NCBI RefSeq assembly: GCF_000711885.1
Contig: NZ_KL543995.1
Coordinates: 182,010-246,009, forward strand
DNA: 64,000 nt
Source: Chromobacterium haemolyticum DSM 19808
GTDB taxonomy: Bacteria; Pseudomonadota; Gammaproteobacteria; Burkholderiales; Chromobacteriaceae
Reading direction: 5' to 3'
Shown here: positions 43,259 through 52,373 of the stretch, in pieces
Position numbering within the stretch: the first letter of the stretch is position 1
Layout of the letters: each line of letters begins with the position of its first letter
The notes under the pieces: model-generated
What the model was told of the DNA's origin: nothing
Database searches by the model: none
The model's input: only the letters and a program-made list of their open reading frames with translations
Program-made: the position numbers and the translations under genes

Positions 43259-46090
43259 ATGGAACTTGCCAAAAGCTTTGAACCCGGCGACATCGAACGT
43301 CGCTGGTACGCGCAGTGGGAACAGGCCGGCTACTTCAAGCCCAGCATGGACACCGCCAAACCGTCCTTCGCCATCCAGCTGCCGCCGCCCAACGTCACCG
43401 GCACCCTGCACATGGGCCACGCCTTTAATCAGACTATTATGGACGGTCTGACCCGGTATTACCGGATGAAGGGCGACAACACCGTGTGGATTCCCGGCAC
43501 GGACCACGCCGGCATCGCCACCCAAATCGTGGTGGAGCGCCAACTGGCCGAGCAAGGCATTAACCGCCACGACCTGGGCCGCGACGCCTTCACCGCCAAA
43601 GTGTGGGAATGGAAAGAACAATCCGGCGGCACCATCACCAGCCAGATGCGCCGCGTGGGCTGCTCCGTGGATTGGGGCCGCGAATACTTCACCATGGATG
43701 ACACCCGCGCCGAAGTGGTGACCGAAGTCTTCGTCCGCCTGTTTGAACAAGGCCTGATCTATCGCGGCAAGCGCCTGTCCAACTGGGACTCCAAGCTGGG
43801 CACCGCCATCTCCGACCTCGAAGTGATCTCCGAGGAAGAAGACGGCCACATGTGGCACATCAAATACCCGGTGGTGGGTAGCGACGAATTCGTCACCGTC
43901 GCCACCACCCGTCCGGAAACCCTGCTGGGCGACGTGGCCGTGGCCATCGCCCCGGACGACGAGCGCTATCAGCACCTGCTGGGCAAGCAGCTGGAACTGC
44001 CGCTCACCGGCCGCCAGATCCCGGTGATCGCGGACGAATACGTGGACAAGGAGTTCGGCACCGGCTTCGTCAAAATCACCCCGGCGCACGATTTCAACGA
44101 CTACCAAGTGGGCAAGCGCCACAGCACCCAGCTCATCAACGTGATGAGCCTGGAAGCCAAAATCCTGGCCAAGGCCCAGATCTTCGGCTTCGACGGCAGC
44201 GCCCAGGGCACGATAGAACTGCCGGCCGCCTACGCCGGCCTCAGCACCCAGGACGCGCGCAAAGCCATGCTGGCGGACCTGCAAGCCCAGGGCTATCTGC
44301 TGGACACCAAGCCGCACAAACTGATGGTGCCGCGCGGCGACCGCACCGGCACCGTGATCGAGCCGCTGCTGACCGACCAATGGTTCGTGGCCATGGATAA
44401 AGTGGCCCTGGACAAAGACGGCAATCCGGACCCCACCGGCCAATCCATCGCCGCCAAAGCCATTGAAGCCGTGGAAAGCGGCGAAGTGCGCTTCATCCCG
44501 GAAAACTGGGTCAACACCTACAACCAGTGGATGAAAAACATCCAGGACTGGTGTATCAGCCGCCAGCTGTGGTGGGGCCACCAAATCCCGGCCTGGTACG
44601 ACGAAGACGGCAACATCTACGTGGCCCGCAGCGAGGCCGACGCCCAGGCGCAAGCGCCGGGCAAGACCCTGCGTCGCGAACAAGACGTGCTGGATACCTG
44701 GTTCAGCGCCGCCCTGGTGCCGTTCTCCACCCTGGGCTGGCCCAACGACACCCCGGACCTGCGCGCCTTCCTCACCTCCAACGTGCTGGTGACCGGCTAC
44801 GAAATCATCTTCTTCTGGGTTGCCCGGATGATCATGATGACCAAGCACTTCACCGGCAAGGTCCCGTTCCGCGACGTGTACATCCACGGCATGGTGCGAG
44901 ACCACGAAGGCAAGAAGATGTCCAAGTCCGAGGGCAACGTCATCGACCCGGTGGACCTGATCGACGGCATCGCGCTGGAACCGCTGGTGACCAAGCGCAC
45001 CACCGGCCTGCGCCGCCCGGAAAAAGCCCCGGCCATCGCCAAGGCCACGGAAAAGCTGTTCCCGGAAGGCATTCCGGCTTACGGCACGGACGCGCTGCGC
45101 TTCACCATGGCCAGCTACGCCACCCTGGGCCGCAGCGTCAACTTCGACTTCAAACGCGCCGAAGGCTACCGCAACTTCTGCAACAAGCTGTGGAACGCCA
45201 CCCGCTTCGTAATGATGAACGTGGAAGGCAAGGACTGCGGCCAGGACGAAAGCCTGCCGCTGGAATACAGCTTTGTTGACCAGTGGATCATCGGCCGCCT
45301 GCAACAGGCCGAAATCGACGTCACCAACGCGCTGGAAACCTACCGCTTCGACATCGCCGCCCAGACCATTTACGAATTCATCTGGAACGAGTACTGCGAC
45401 TGGTACGTGGAACTGGCCAAGGTGCAGCTGCAAACCGGCAACGAAGCCCAGCAGCGGGCCACCCGCCGCACCATCGTCCGCGTGCTGGAAGTGGCGCTGC
45501 GCCTGACCCACCCGCTGATGCCCTTTATCACGGAAGAGCTGTGGCAGACCGTGGCCCCGCTGGCCAACGCAAAGAGCGCCCCGTCCATCATGCTGGCCCC
45601 GTGGCCGGCGGCGGACGCCGGCAAGATCAACGCCGCCGCCAACACCCGCATGGACGCGTTCAAGGACATGGTCAACGCGGTGCGCAATCTGCGCGGCGAA
45701 ATGGGCATTGGCCCGGCCGTCAAAGCCCCGCTGTTCATCGAAACCGGCGACGCCACGGTGGCGGACTTCGTGCCCTACCTGAAACTGCTGGCGCGGCTGA
45801 CCGAAGGCTCCATCGTTGCCGCGCTGCCGGAAGACGACGCACCGGTGGCCATCTCCGGCGACGCCCGCCTGATGCTGAAGGTGGAAGTGGACAAAGCGGC
45901 GGAAACCGCGCGCCTGACCAAGGAGCAGGGCAAGGCGGAAGCCGAACTGGCCAAGCTCACCGCCAAATTGGAAAAGCCGGGCTATGTCGACAAAGCCCCG
46001 GCCCACTTGGTGGAGCGCGACAAGGCGCAGTTGGCCGAGTTGAACGACAAGCTGGACAAGATCAAGGTGCAGTTGGCTAAGCTTTCATGA
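43259..46090 (+). CDS. valS: Valyl-tRNA synthetase
   Basis: 943 residues, typical length. Class I motifs: the HIGH-type [14 protein letters not shown] near residues 42-55, the editing domain ([14 protein letters not shown]), the KMSKS loop in [10 protein letters not shown], the anticodon-binding domain, and the C-terminal coiled coil ([19 protein letters not shown]). It charges tRNA-Val. It ends in a strong terminator, after which base composition changes sharply. Confidence 0.98.
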   Translation: MELAKSFEPGDIERRWYAQWEQAGYFKPSMDTAKPSFAIQLPPPNVTGTLHMGHAFNQTIMDGLTRYYRMKGDNTVWIPGTDHAGIATQIVVERQLAEQGINRHDLGRDAFTAKVWEWKEQSGGTITSQMRRVGCSVDWGREYFTMDDTRAEVVTEVFVRLFEQGLIYRGKRLSNWDSKLGTAISDLEVISEEEDGHMWHIKYPVVGSDEFVTVATTRPETLLGDVAVAIAPDDERYQHLLGKQLELPLTGRQIPVIADEYVDKEFGTGFVKITPAHDFNDYQVGKRHSTQLINVMSLEAKILAKAQIFGFDGSAQGTIELPAAYAGLSTQDARKAMLADLQAQGYLLDTKPHKLMVPRGDRTGTVIEPLLTDQWFVAMDKVALDKDGNPDPTGQSIAAKAIEAVESGEVRFIPENWVNTYNQWMKNIQDWCISRQLWWGHQIPAWYDEDGNIYVARSEADAQAQAPGKTLRREQDVLDTWFSAALVPFSTLGWPNDTPDLRAFLTSNVLVTGYEIIFFWVARMIMMTKHFTGKVPFRDVYIHGMVRDHEGKKMSKSEGNVIDPVDLIDGIALEPLVTKRTTGLRRPEKAPAIAKATEKLFPEGIPAYGTDALRFTMASYATLGRSVNFDFKRAEGYRNFCNKLWNATRFVMMNVEGKDCGQDESLPLEYSFVDQWIIGRLQQAEIDVTNALETYRFDIAAQTIYEFIWNEYCDWYVELAKVQLQTGNEAQQRATRRTIVRVLEVALRLTHPLMPFITEELWQTVAPLANAKSAPSIMLAPWPAADAGKINAAANTRMDAFKDMVNAVRNLRGEMGIGPAVKAPLFIETGDATVADFVPYLKLLARLTEGSIVAALPEDDAPVAISGDARLMLKVEVDKAAETARLTKEQGKAEAELAKLTAKLEKPGYVDKAPAHLVERDKAQLAELNDKLDKIKVQLAKLS

Positions 46091-46097
46091 TGTTGTA

Positions 46098-46128
46098 AAA
46101 ATAAAGCACGCTTTGCGTGCTTTATTTT
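46098..46128. terminator. Terminator of valS
   Basis: Perfect 14-bp arms AAAATAAAGCACGC / GCGTGCTTTATTTT with a TTT loop. Confidence 0.93.
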
Positions 46129-46155
46129 GTCTTATTGATATGACAAGGGGGTTTT

Positions 46156-47835
46156 GTGGATAATTATAATAAAGAAATTTATGAGTCATTATATCAAGAA
46201 CGAGATGATTTTATTTTATTGGGTTTGACAGGTTGGACTGGGAGTGGGTGCTCTACTGCAGCACAGATACTTTCAAATGAAAGGTTTGATAGTATTAAAT
46301 TGCCGGATGTTAATTTGTTGTCGGGAAATGAAAAAAGAAAAGCGCTTATAGTATATAACTATGCGCGTTCACAGTGGACGCAGTTTACGGTAATAAGTGT
46401 AAGTGCTGTACTAACTATGTTTCTGTTGGATGTAAGTGTAAGGGCTCGCAATTTTTTTTTAAAAGAACTGGAGTTAGCCTCCTTTAGGAGGCTGTTTGAA
46501 GATTTTGATGCGGTTGGGTTTAAAAGGTTGGGCCCACATGAACAATATGAAAAAGCTTTTCAGTTGAACGATAGGGTTAAAAGAAATATAGAGTTGTCTG
46601 AGTATACTAAGTTGTATCAGGCGATTGGTAATAAGGTAAGAGCATTTGGTACGATTGATGGGAAAGTGGCGGATGGTAGTGCAATACAAAGGATACCAAA
46701 AAGAATAGCTCAAGTGGTAAATGCTTACAGGAAGGCTTCGAGTGATTCTGGTGTTAAGAAAAATTATTATGTGATTGATGCGATTAGAAATCCTTTTGAA
46801 GCATCTTATTTTAAAGATAGATTTTCGGCATTTTACCTAGTTGGAATTACTGTTGATGATAGTGTGCGTCGAGCAAGACTATTGAAGAAGGATATGGATT
46901 ATTCTAGTGTCGCAAGGTTGGATTTTAAAGAAGGGGCACCAATTGATAGCTTGGATGTGTCCAAAGAGGAGCGGGATAAATTAAAAGAATCTGCTGATGC
47001 TGCTTTGCATGGCAAGGTGGCTAGTCAAAACGTGAGTGCTTGTCTTGGGAAGTGTGATATCTATTTGAGCAATCCAGATGAGAGCTATGTTGAAGGGCGT
47101 TCAAACCCTGCTGCGTTAGCTGATAAGCTGATAACTTATGTATCTCTTATGCGGAGGCCAGGGTTGATAACGCCCACGTCAATTGAGCGATGCATGCAGA
47201 TTGCCATTACTGCAAAGCTGAATTCTGGGTGTTTGTCTAGGCAGGTTGGTGCAGTGGTTACTGATGATAATTATTCTGTTTTATCTATCGGGTGGAATGA
47301 TGTGGCAAGAGGCCAGGTCCCTTGTTTGTTGAGAAATGCAGCATACTATCTTCGAGGGCATGATCTGGATGCTTATAGTAAATTTGAACTAGAAAATGAA
47401 GGATTTCAAAGTAAGGTTAAAGGTAAATATATTGCGATTGTGCAAGATGTTCAAAAAAAGGGAAGAGTTTTTTCGTATTGTTTTAAGGATGTATATAATA
47501 AAATGACAGGTATAAAAAACCAGGTGCATACAAGAGCACTACATGCTGAAGAGAATGCTTTTCTTCAGTTGGCGACACGTGGAGGAGGTGCTGCGGGTGG
47601 GTGCCTGTTTACAACAGCAAGTCCATGTGAACTATGTTCAAAAAAATCTTATCAAATTGGGGTAAAGAGAATTTACTATATTGACCCTTATCCAGGTATT
47701 GCAACATCGAACATTTTAGAAAGTGGTACTCGACGACCAGACCTGATTTTGTTTACAGGTGCGGTAGGGAGAGCATACCAACAACTGTATGACCCGGTGA
47801 TGCCTTATAAGGATGAGATGGAGTTGTTTGTATAA
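46156..47835 (+). CDS. Anti-phage dCTP/dCMP deaminase (AvcD-type), AT-rich
   Basis: 559 residues from GTG 46156 (AAGGGGG upstream). N-terminal P-loop kinase-like domain: GLTGWTGSGCST at about 24-34, in which the usual Walker Lys is Cys32. C-terminal cytidine-deaminase-type zinc domain: His463-Ala-Glu465 and Pro490-Cys491-x-x-Cys494. This two-domain plan is that of AvcD and other defence deaminases that drain dCTP/dCMP during phage infection. The gene is far more AT-rich than all neighbours, a sign of recent transfer. In AvcID systems a small RNA just upstream restrains the enzyme; here only 27 bases separate it from the valS terminator, so any such RNA must lie elsewhere. Confidence 0.88.
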   Translation: MDNYNKEIYESLYQERDDFILLGLTGWTGSGCSTAAQILSNERFDSIKLPDVNLLSGNEKRKALIVYNYARSQWTQFTVISVSAVLTMFLLDVSVRARNFFLKELELASFRRLFEDFDAVGFKRLGPHEQYEKAFQLNDRVKRNIELSEYTKLYQAIGNKVRAFGTIDGKVADGSAIQRIPKRIAQVVNAYRKASSDSGVKKNYYVIDAIRNPFEASYFKDRFSAFYLVGITVDDSVRRARLLKKDMDYSSVARLDFKEGAPIDSLDVSKEERDKLKESADAALHGKVASQNVSACLGKCDIYLSNPDESYVEGRSNPAALADKLITYVSLMRRPGLITPTSIERCMQIAITAKLNSGCLSRQVGAVVTDDNYSVLSIGWNDVARGQVPCLLRNAAYYLRGHDLDAYSKFELENEGFQSKVKGKYIAIVQDVQKKGRVFSYCFKDVYNKMTGIKNQVHTRALHAEENAFLQLATRGGGAAGGCLFTTASPCELCSKKSYQIGVKRIYYIDPYPGIATSNILESGTRRPDLILFTGAVGRAYQQLYDPVMPYKDEMELFV

Positions 47836-48180
47836 CACTACAAGGAAGTATGGAAGGAGGGCTTTGCGTCTATTGTTAGTCGTCCAAACCACGGCTGCTA
47901 CTGGCTTCAGTGGCTTGACTCCCCCCGTCATCTAGCCAACAATGGCCCCGCGCTGCCATACAAACAGCGCCGGGACTGGTCTCCTGTATGTCTCCCCCGG
48001 CGGACACGCCGCGATTTCGCGGCTTTTTCGTGTCCGGTTGCTATTGCTTTGCCTGAATCTGGGCGGGCCGTGGCAGGGGCGCCTACGGGCGCGCCGGTCC
48101 GAGGGAGCGGTGAGACCAGCCTTGTCATGTGCCCGCCTTGCCGCGTCTAGCGGCCAGGCCCTTCATTTAAGGAGGTTGCA
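47836..48180. other. Structured intergenic leader between defence gene and orphan gene
   Basis: After about 100 bases of moderate GC the sequence becomes GC-rich. A compound hairpin lies at 48001-48036: outer arms CGGACACG / CGTGTCCG enclose an inner hairpin CCGCGA/TCGCGG followed by CTTTTT. Further GGCGCC-type repeats follow to 48150. It looks like the non-coding leader regions seen in phage satellites and integrative elements. No gene is supported here. It could contain a small RNA. Confidence 0.45.
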
Positions 48181-48693
48181 ATGGCGAAGCCAGTCCGTCC
48201 GATGCCCCACATCGAATCCACTCCATCCCATTCCAAGGATCCCGCCGTCCAGCAGGACAGCATTTCCCCGCAACAGCCGGCGCTGCGGCGCTCGCAGTAC
48301 CGCTGTGTTTCCGTGGAAACCAAGGCAACCCGCCTTCCTTTTGTCCGCTTTATTCTGGGCCGCAATCATCCGCATTACTGGCAACCGGCCGAACCCGAGG
48401 ATTACGCCGAGGCCTGCATGCTGGGCCGCCAGTATGCCGCGCACCTGGCGCAGTGGCTGAAAAGCAATGAGCTGGACGCCGGCCGCGGCTTGCTGCTGCG
48501 CATTGCCAGGGATATGGACCACAGCGACCGCAGCCACCGCAACGGCTTGCGCCGCGGCTTTTTCAACTATCTGGAGACCTTGCTGTGCGTGGCCGGGCGG
48601 CAGTTGAACTTGTATCGCCACGTGGAGGCGATGCACCAGTTGCAGCGCAGCCGGGATCTGATGGCGTGCCTGGAAGGCAAGCGTAGACGTTGA
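48181..48693 (+). CDS. Hypothetical protein with strong ribosome site
   Basis: 170 residues, AAGGAGG seven bases before ATG 48181. The N-terminal 40 residues are polar and low complexity (SHSKDPAVQQDSISPQQ); the rest is predicted helical and basic, with LPFVRFILGRNHPHYW, SDRSHRNGLRRGFFNYLE and a C-terminal KRRR. No family recognised. Together with its leader and the deaminase it sits between two strong terminators, which fits a small inserted cassette. Confidence 0.7.
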   Translation: MAKPVRPMPHIESTPSHSKDPAVQQDSISPQQPALRRSQYRCVSVETKATRLPFVRFILGRNHPHYWQPAEPEDYAEACMLGRQYAAHLAQWLKSNELDAGRGLLLRIARDMDHSDRSHRNGLRRGFFNYLETLLCVAGRQLNLYRHVEAMHQLQRSRDLMACLEGKRRR

Positions 48694-48744
48694 GCGGATT
48701 TAAGCGCGGCCTGGCCTGGGTCAAACCGCGCTTGAGCTGATTGT

Positions 48745-48780
48745 AAAATGCCCCGCCTGCTGATGCTGGCGGGGCATTTT
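48745..48780. terminator. Terminator after the orphan gene
   Basis: Arms AAAATGCCCCGCC / GGCGGGGCATTTT with a ten-base loop; works in both directions. Confidence 0.9.
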
Positions 48781-48838
48781 ATTGAAAAAGAACAGGTGTG
48801 AGCGGAGCCGCTCATACGGCTTGATGCCCAAGCCTCCC

Positions 48839-49330
48839 TCAGCCAATTGACGGGATGTTTCCCGCCGCGCGAGCGCGAACGCCGGGCCGCCAGACGCCAA
48901 CCGCTGCGGTGGCCACGATCAGCAGGATGTTGAGCCCGCCGCCTATGGCTTCGCGCAAAGTCGCGGCGTGGAAGTCCGCGCTCAGCGCGCCATTGAGCAG
49001 CGCGGCCTGGGCCAGTTGATTGGCCATATCCACCGCCGGCACCACCACGAAAGAGGCGTTGAGCAGGATCAGCAGCGTCAGGCCCAGCTTGAGCTGGAAG
49101 AAGCGGTTGCGCGGGCCGTAGCGCCGGTAGCCCAGCAGCAGGCCGCTGATCAGCATCAGCCACAGGCCGGGCACGGTCAGCGCCCAGGTGCCGATATGGA
49201 TTTGCTGCCGCGTTTGCGCCAGCAGGGCCGGCGTGGCCGGGCCAGTTTCGGACAGCACAACCCAGGCCAGGATGCTGCCCAGAAACAAGGCCAGCGCGAT
49301 GAAGTGAATCAGTTTGAGCGTGCGGTTCAT
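48839..49330 (-). CDS. Four-helix integral membrane protein (DUF2269-like)
   Basis: 163 residues, about four membrane helices (LKLIHFIALALFLGSILAW, ALTVPGLWLMLISGLLLGY, LGLTLLILLNASFVVVPAV, GGLNILLIVATAAVGVW). N-terminal His in a membrane helix is typical of DUF2269/CopD-like proteins. ATG overlaps the stop of the MarR gene (ATGA), so it is the regulated partner in a two-gene operon. Function unknown. Confidence 0.75.
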   Translation of the reverse strand: MNRTLKLIHFIALALFLGSILAWVVLSETGPATPALLAQTRQQIHIGTWALTVPGLWLMLISGLLLGYRRYGPRNRFFQLKLGLTLLILLNASFVVVPAVDMANQLAQAALLNGALSADFHAATLREAIGGGLNILLIVATAAVGVWRPGVRARAAGNIPSIG

Positions 49331-49803
49331 GACTCTTCTCCAATGGGGGGGCTGAGCGTGTCCAGCGTGCTCAGCAGCTGTTGCAGGGTGTGGCAGGCGG
49401 CGTCGAAATCCGCGTCGGGCAGGTGCCGCGCCAGTTGCTCCGTCCATTGCGCCTGGCTGCGCTGGGTGCCGGCCACGGTGCGTTCTCCCTTGGCGCTCAG
49501 CCGGTACAGCGGGGAGCGGGCGTGTTGGGGGTTGGGCAGCACGTCGAAATAGCCTTCTTCCACCAGCTTGTGCAGTTGCTTTTGCGCGCCTTGGCGGCTG
49601 ATGCCCATGCGGGCGGCGATTTGAGGCGCGGTTTGCGCTTCGCCCGCCAGGCCCGCCGCGCCCAGCACTTGCCAGCGCGCGCTATTGATGCCCAGGTGGG
49701 CTACCAGTTGATCGCCTCTGTCCAGCAGGGTGCCGTTTAGGCGGAAGATCAGCAGCATCAGATCGGTGATGCGCTGTGGGCGATGGCTTGGGTTTGATGG
49801 CAT
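49327..49803 (-). CDS. MarR-family regulator
   Basis: 158 residues from ATG at 49803 (AGGAAG upstream). Winged helix of the MarR type: INSARWQVLGAAGLAGEAQT, ARMGISRQGAQKQLHKLVEE, then the wing and QHARSPLYRLSAKG. Translationally coupled to the membrane protein. A tandem palindromic operator lies directly upstream, indicating autoregulation. Confidence 0.9.
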   Translation of the reverse strand: MPSNPSHRPQRITDLMLLIFRLNGTLLDRGDQLVAHLGINSARWQVLGAAGLAGEAQTAPQIAARMGISRQGAQKQLHKLVEEGYFDVLPNPQHARSPLYRLSAKGERTVAGTQRSQAQWTEQLARHLPDADFDAACHTLQQLLSTLDTLSPPIGEES

Positions 49804-49815
49804 GCGGCTTCCTTT

Positions 49816-49853
49816 TTGACAACTGGTTGCCATTATTGACAACTGGTTGTCAA
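49816..49853. promoter_or_regulatory. Tandem MarR operator
   Basis: TTGACAACTGGTTG occurs twice (49816-49829 and 49836-49849), 20 bases apart, so on the same face of the helix. The second is part of the palindrome TTGACAACTGGTTGTCAA. It starts 13 bases above the marR start codon. Confidence 0.75.
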
Positions 49854-50051
49854 ATTGCAAATCTATTTTGATCCTGTCGTGAATACTGTTGCTTGGGCAT
49901 GACGGCGCAAGGTGGGGCGCCAGCGGTGCGGGCTCGAAAATTGAGTGGCAAATGATGATAAATGCGTATGTTCTTGTAAATATAGTCAAAAATGAAAATG
50001 TAATTTCTATGTTAGCATCGTCGGCTTTCTAAAAAGCTCAGTTCAAATCCA

Positions 50052-50735
50052 ATGAAAAAACTCTTGCCCTTCTTGTTGCTCAGCCTGCAAGCCCATGCCG
50101 ACGATGAGGCGCTGCGCCAGATTTTCAATTGCGACGGCAGTTTCTTTCGCTACATAGCCCAACCGGGCAAGGCTATTCCCGGCCTGCCGGTGACGGTGGA
50201 AAACGGCCGTGCCGCATTGCGGATGCAGCCTATTCGCGATCAAGCTCGGGAGATGGAGGAAGACGTCAGCGGCGCGTCCGAAGGTTTGACCTCGCTGTTA
50301 CGCCACTCCGCAATCGAGGAGCCGGTAGCGCTGACCCCGCAATGGGCCTTGCGTAATTACGTGGAAGAGCACTACCACTTCACCAATAGCCCGACAGACG
50401 TCAACGGTGTGTCGGAAGCCTATAACTGGGGCTTTCGCTTGCTGGGTCAGCGGGATATGACGCTCAAGCAGTTCGTGGCTCAGCGGCCGGATCTGAAGTT
50501 CACCTGCTCCAAGGAAAAGGGTGGCGTTTGTACGTTGTTCCGCCAATGGGACAAGGGCGCGTGGAAAACCATCAAGCCTTCGCAGCAGTACGCGGATGTG
50601 CCGCGTTTGTTGCTGATCGCTTCAAAGTCTGATCCCAAGCATTTCTCGCTGGAATGCTCCTTGCTGGTGGAGGGCGAACGCCTGCCGTCGCAGTTGATCA
50701 AGGATTTGCAGCCGGATTGGGCCTTGAATTTTTAA
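50052..50735 (+). CDS. Secreted hypothetical protein
   Basis: 227 residues with a signal peptide MKKLLPFLLLSLQAHA. The mature part has three Cys (NCDGSF, TCSKEKGGVC, ECSLLVEG) and no recognised domain. It is preceded by an AT-rich promoter region (49854-50051) and is monocistronic; its TAA stop touches a MITE remnant and a terminator follows at 50824. Confidence 0.7.
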   Translation: MKKLLPFLLLSLQAHADDEALRQIFNCDGSFFRYIAQPGKAIPGLPVTVENGRAALRMQPIRDQAREMEEDVSGASEGLTSLLRHSAIEEPVALTPQWALRNYVEEHYHFTNSPTDVNGVSEAYNWGFRLLGQRDMTLKQFVAQRPDLKFTCSKEKGGVCTLFRQWDKGAWKTIKPSQQYADVPRLLLIASKSDPKHFSLECSLLVEGERLPSQLIKDLQPDWALNF

Positions 50736-50772
50736 AGTCTCGCTCTTGCCTGCGAGACTTTGAACAGCCTCT
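50734..50772. mobile_element. GAGCCTGTTC-family MITE, copy 7 (remnant)
   Basis: AAAGTCTCGCTCTTGCCTGCG followed by AGACTTTGAACAGCCTCT, beginning on the stop codon of the preceding gene. The outer left end is lost. Confidence 0.5.
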
Positions 50773-50823
50773 GAGTGTTGGCTCGCGATGTGCGTAGTCA
50801 GAGGCTGGCGAGATTCCCGTTTC

Positions 50824-50847
50824 AGCCCCTTTTTGGGGCTTTTTTCA
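50824..50847 (+). terminator. Rho-independent terminator
   Basis: AGCCCC / GGGGCT stem, TTTTT loop, then TTTTTT. Confidence 0.88.
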
Positions 50848-51067
50848 TGGGCAGCGCGGTTTGACCTGCAATGCCGATAGCCTACCCACAGTCTGTTTGG
50901 TGATATGAAAATGATAAATGGGAATTTAGTTTTAAATATGAATTACGTAGTAATAACTAAATCCTTGCCCAGGCGCGGATGCCCTAGCTATACCGGCATT
51001 GGGCGGGGCGGGCAAAGCTGGCTCCGTGTTGTTTCCAGTGTTGGATAACTCATTACGGGAGCATGAC

Positions 51068-51343
51068 ATGTCTGAACAATTGCTGGGTGGTTGGTCCGGT
51101 TTCCGGCCGGTGGATGAAAAGGACCGCAAGGTTTTCCATCAGGCCACGGAAGGTTTGCTGGGCGTGAAATACGTGCCGTTGGCGGTGTCCACGCAGGTGG
51201 TGGCCGGGGAAAACTATATTTTCCTGGCTAGCGCGGAGGTGGTGTATCCCGGCGCGCAGCCGCATCTGGTGGCGGTGTACATCTATCAGCCGCTGGGCGG
51301 CAAGCCGCCGCATGTGACTCGCATCGAGAACGTGCGTCTGTAA
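51068..51343 (+). CDS. Bacterial cystatin/stefin-like protein
   Basis: 91 residues from ATG 51068 (an ATG four codons earlier is out of the likely frame). LLGGWSGF near the N-terminus, the central STQVVAGENY, which contains the QVVAG inhibitory loop of cystatins, and a C-terminal PPHVTRIENVRL. The size and order of motifs match stefins, the cytoplasmic cysteine-protease inhibitors; there is no signal peptide. Such proteins are known but rare in bacteria. The role is inference. Confidence 0.7.
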   Translation: MSEQLLGGWSGFRPVDEKDRKVFHQATEGLLGVKYVPLAVSTQVVAGENYIFLASAEVVYPGAQPHLVAVYIYQPLGGKPPHVTRIENVRL

Positions 51344-51347
51344 GCCT

Positions 51348-52253
51348 TCAGTCAAGACGCTGTTGCGCAACAAGCCCGCCGCCCGGCGGGCTTTTGTTTT
51401 GGGCGGCCGCGGCTTGTTCCAGCAGCCATTGTTTGAAGAAGCCCATTTCCGGGTCGCGCAGGAGGTCCGGGCGGTGTATCAGGTAATAAGCGAGATCGCT
51501 TCGTAGCGGCGGCGCGGGGAGTTCGCGCAGCCGGCCGGCGGCCAGTTCGGCTTGCAGCAAGGAGCGCCGCGCCAGCGCGTAGCCGCGGCCGGCCAGCGCG
51601 GCTTCGATGGCGGCGTTGGAGTCCACGCAGACCACGCCTTGGTCGCAGTCCAGTTCCAGGCCGGCGGCGCGGCTCCATAGCCGCCAATCGCCGCGGTGTT
51701 CGTCGTGCAGCAGCTGTTCCCCGCTGAGGGCGTCCAGCCGCGCCGGCAGCGTGGGAGCGCATACCGGCGTCAGTTCGTCGTCCAGCAGCTTGCAGGCGTT
51801 GAGGCCGGGGTAGTCGCCCAGGCCGTGGCGCACGGCGAAGTGGATGTTTTCCGAAGCGAGGTCGACCACGCGGTTGCCGGTGCTGACGTGGACGTCGATA
51901 TGCGGGTGCTCGCGCATGAAGCCCTGTAGCCGGGGCAGCAGCCATTGCGCGCCAAACGATGGGGTGCAACTGAGCAGGATCACCCGGCGCGCGCCGGTCA
52001 GCCGCGCGGTGGCGTGGTCTATCAGGTCCAGCGCTTGGCGGCAGGCGTCCAGGTAGTCGCGGCCGGCGGCGTTGAGCGCCAGGCCGCGGGCGCGGCGTTC
52101 AAACAAGGGCTGGCCGAGGAAGCTTTCAAGTTTGCGCAGTTGCTGGGAGACGGCGCCGGGCGTGACGTGCAGTTCTTCGGCGGCCTGCTTGACGCTGAGC
52201 CGTCTTGCGGCGGCTTCAAAGAAGCGGAGGGAGTCCAGCGGCGGTTTGGGCAT
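51348..52253 (-). CDS. LysR-family regulator (GcvA-like)
   Basis: 301 residues. N-terminal PPLDSLRFFEAAARRLSVKQ and HVTPGAVSQQLRKLE, the GcvA subgroup signature, then a substrate domain with CTPSFGAQWLLPRL, ASENIHFAVRHGLGDYPGL and DSNAAIEAALAGRGYAL. It is divergent from the EamA transporter gene, which is its probable target; the 120-base gap carries the shared control region. Confidence 0.9.
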   Translation of the reverse strand: MPKPPLDSLRFFEAAARRLSVKQAAEELHVTPGAVSQQLRKLESFLGQPLFERRARGLALNAAGRDYLDACRQALDLIDHATARLTGARRVILLSCTPSFGAQWLLPRLQGFMREHPHIDVHVSTGNRVVDLASENIHFAVRHGLGDYPGLNACKLLDDELTPVCAPTLPARLDALSGEQLLHDEHRGDWRLWSRAAGLELDCDQGVVCVDSNAAIEAALAGRGYALARRSLLQAELAAGRLRELPAPPLRSDLAYYLIHRPDLLRDPEMGFFKQWLLEQAAAAQNKSPPGGGLVAQQRLD

Positions 52254-52373
52254 ATCCGTTTAGATTTTCTAAATCATCAAGCAGGAAAAATCGTTTGTTC
52301 GCCGCATCTTTGCGGTTGATGATTTCAGTATCTGGTTTAGCAAAGTTAAATACAAGGCGAAGGGAGAGGCATC

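Noticed and set aside
46090-46156. tRNA-borne integration site or AvcI-like RNA upstream of the deaminase
   Set aside because: The gap after the valS terminator is 27 bases; no tRNA and no space for a small RNA.
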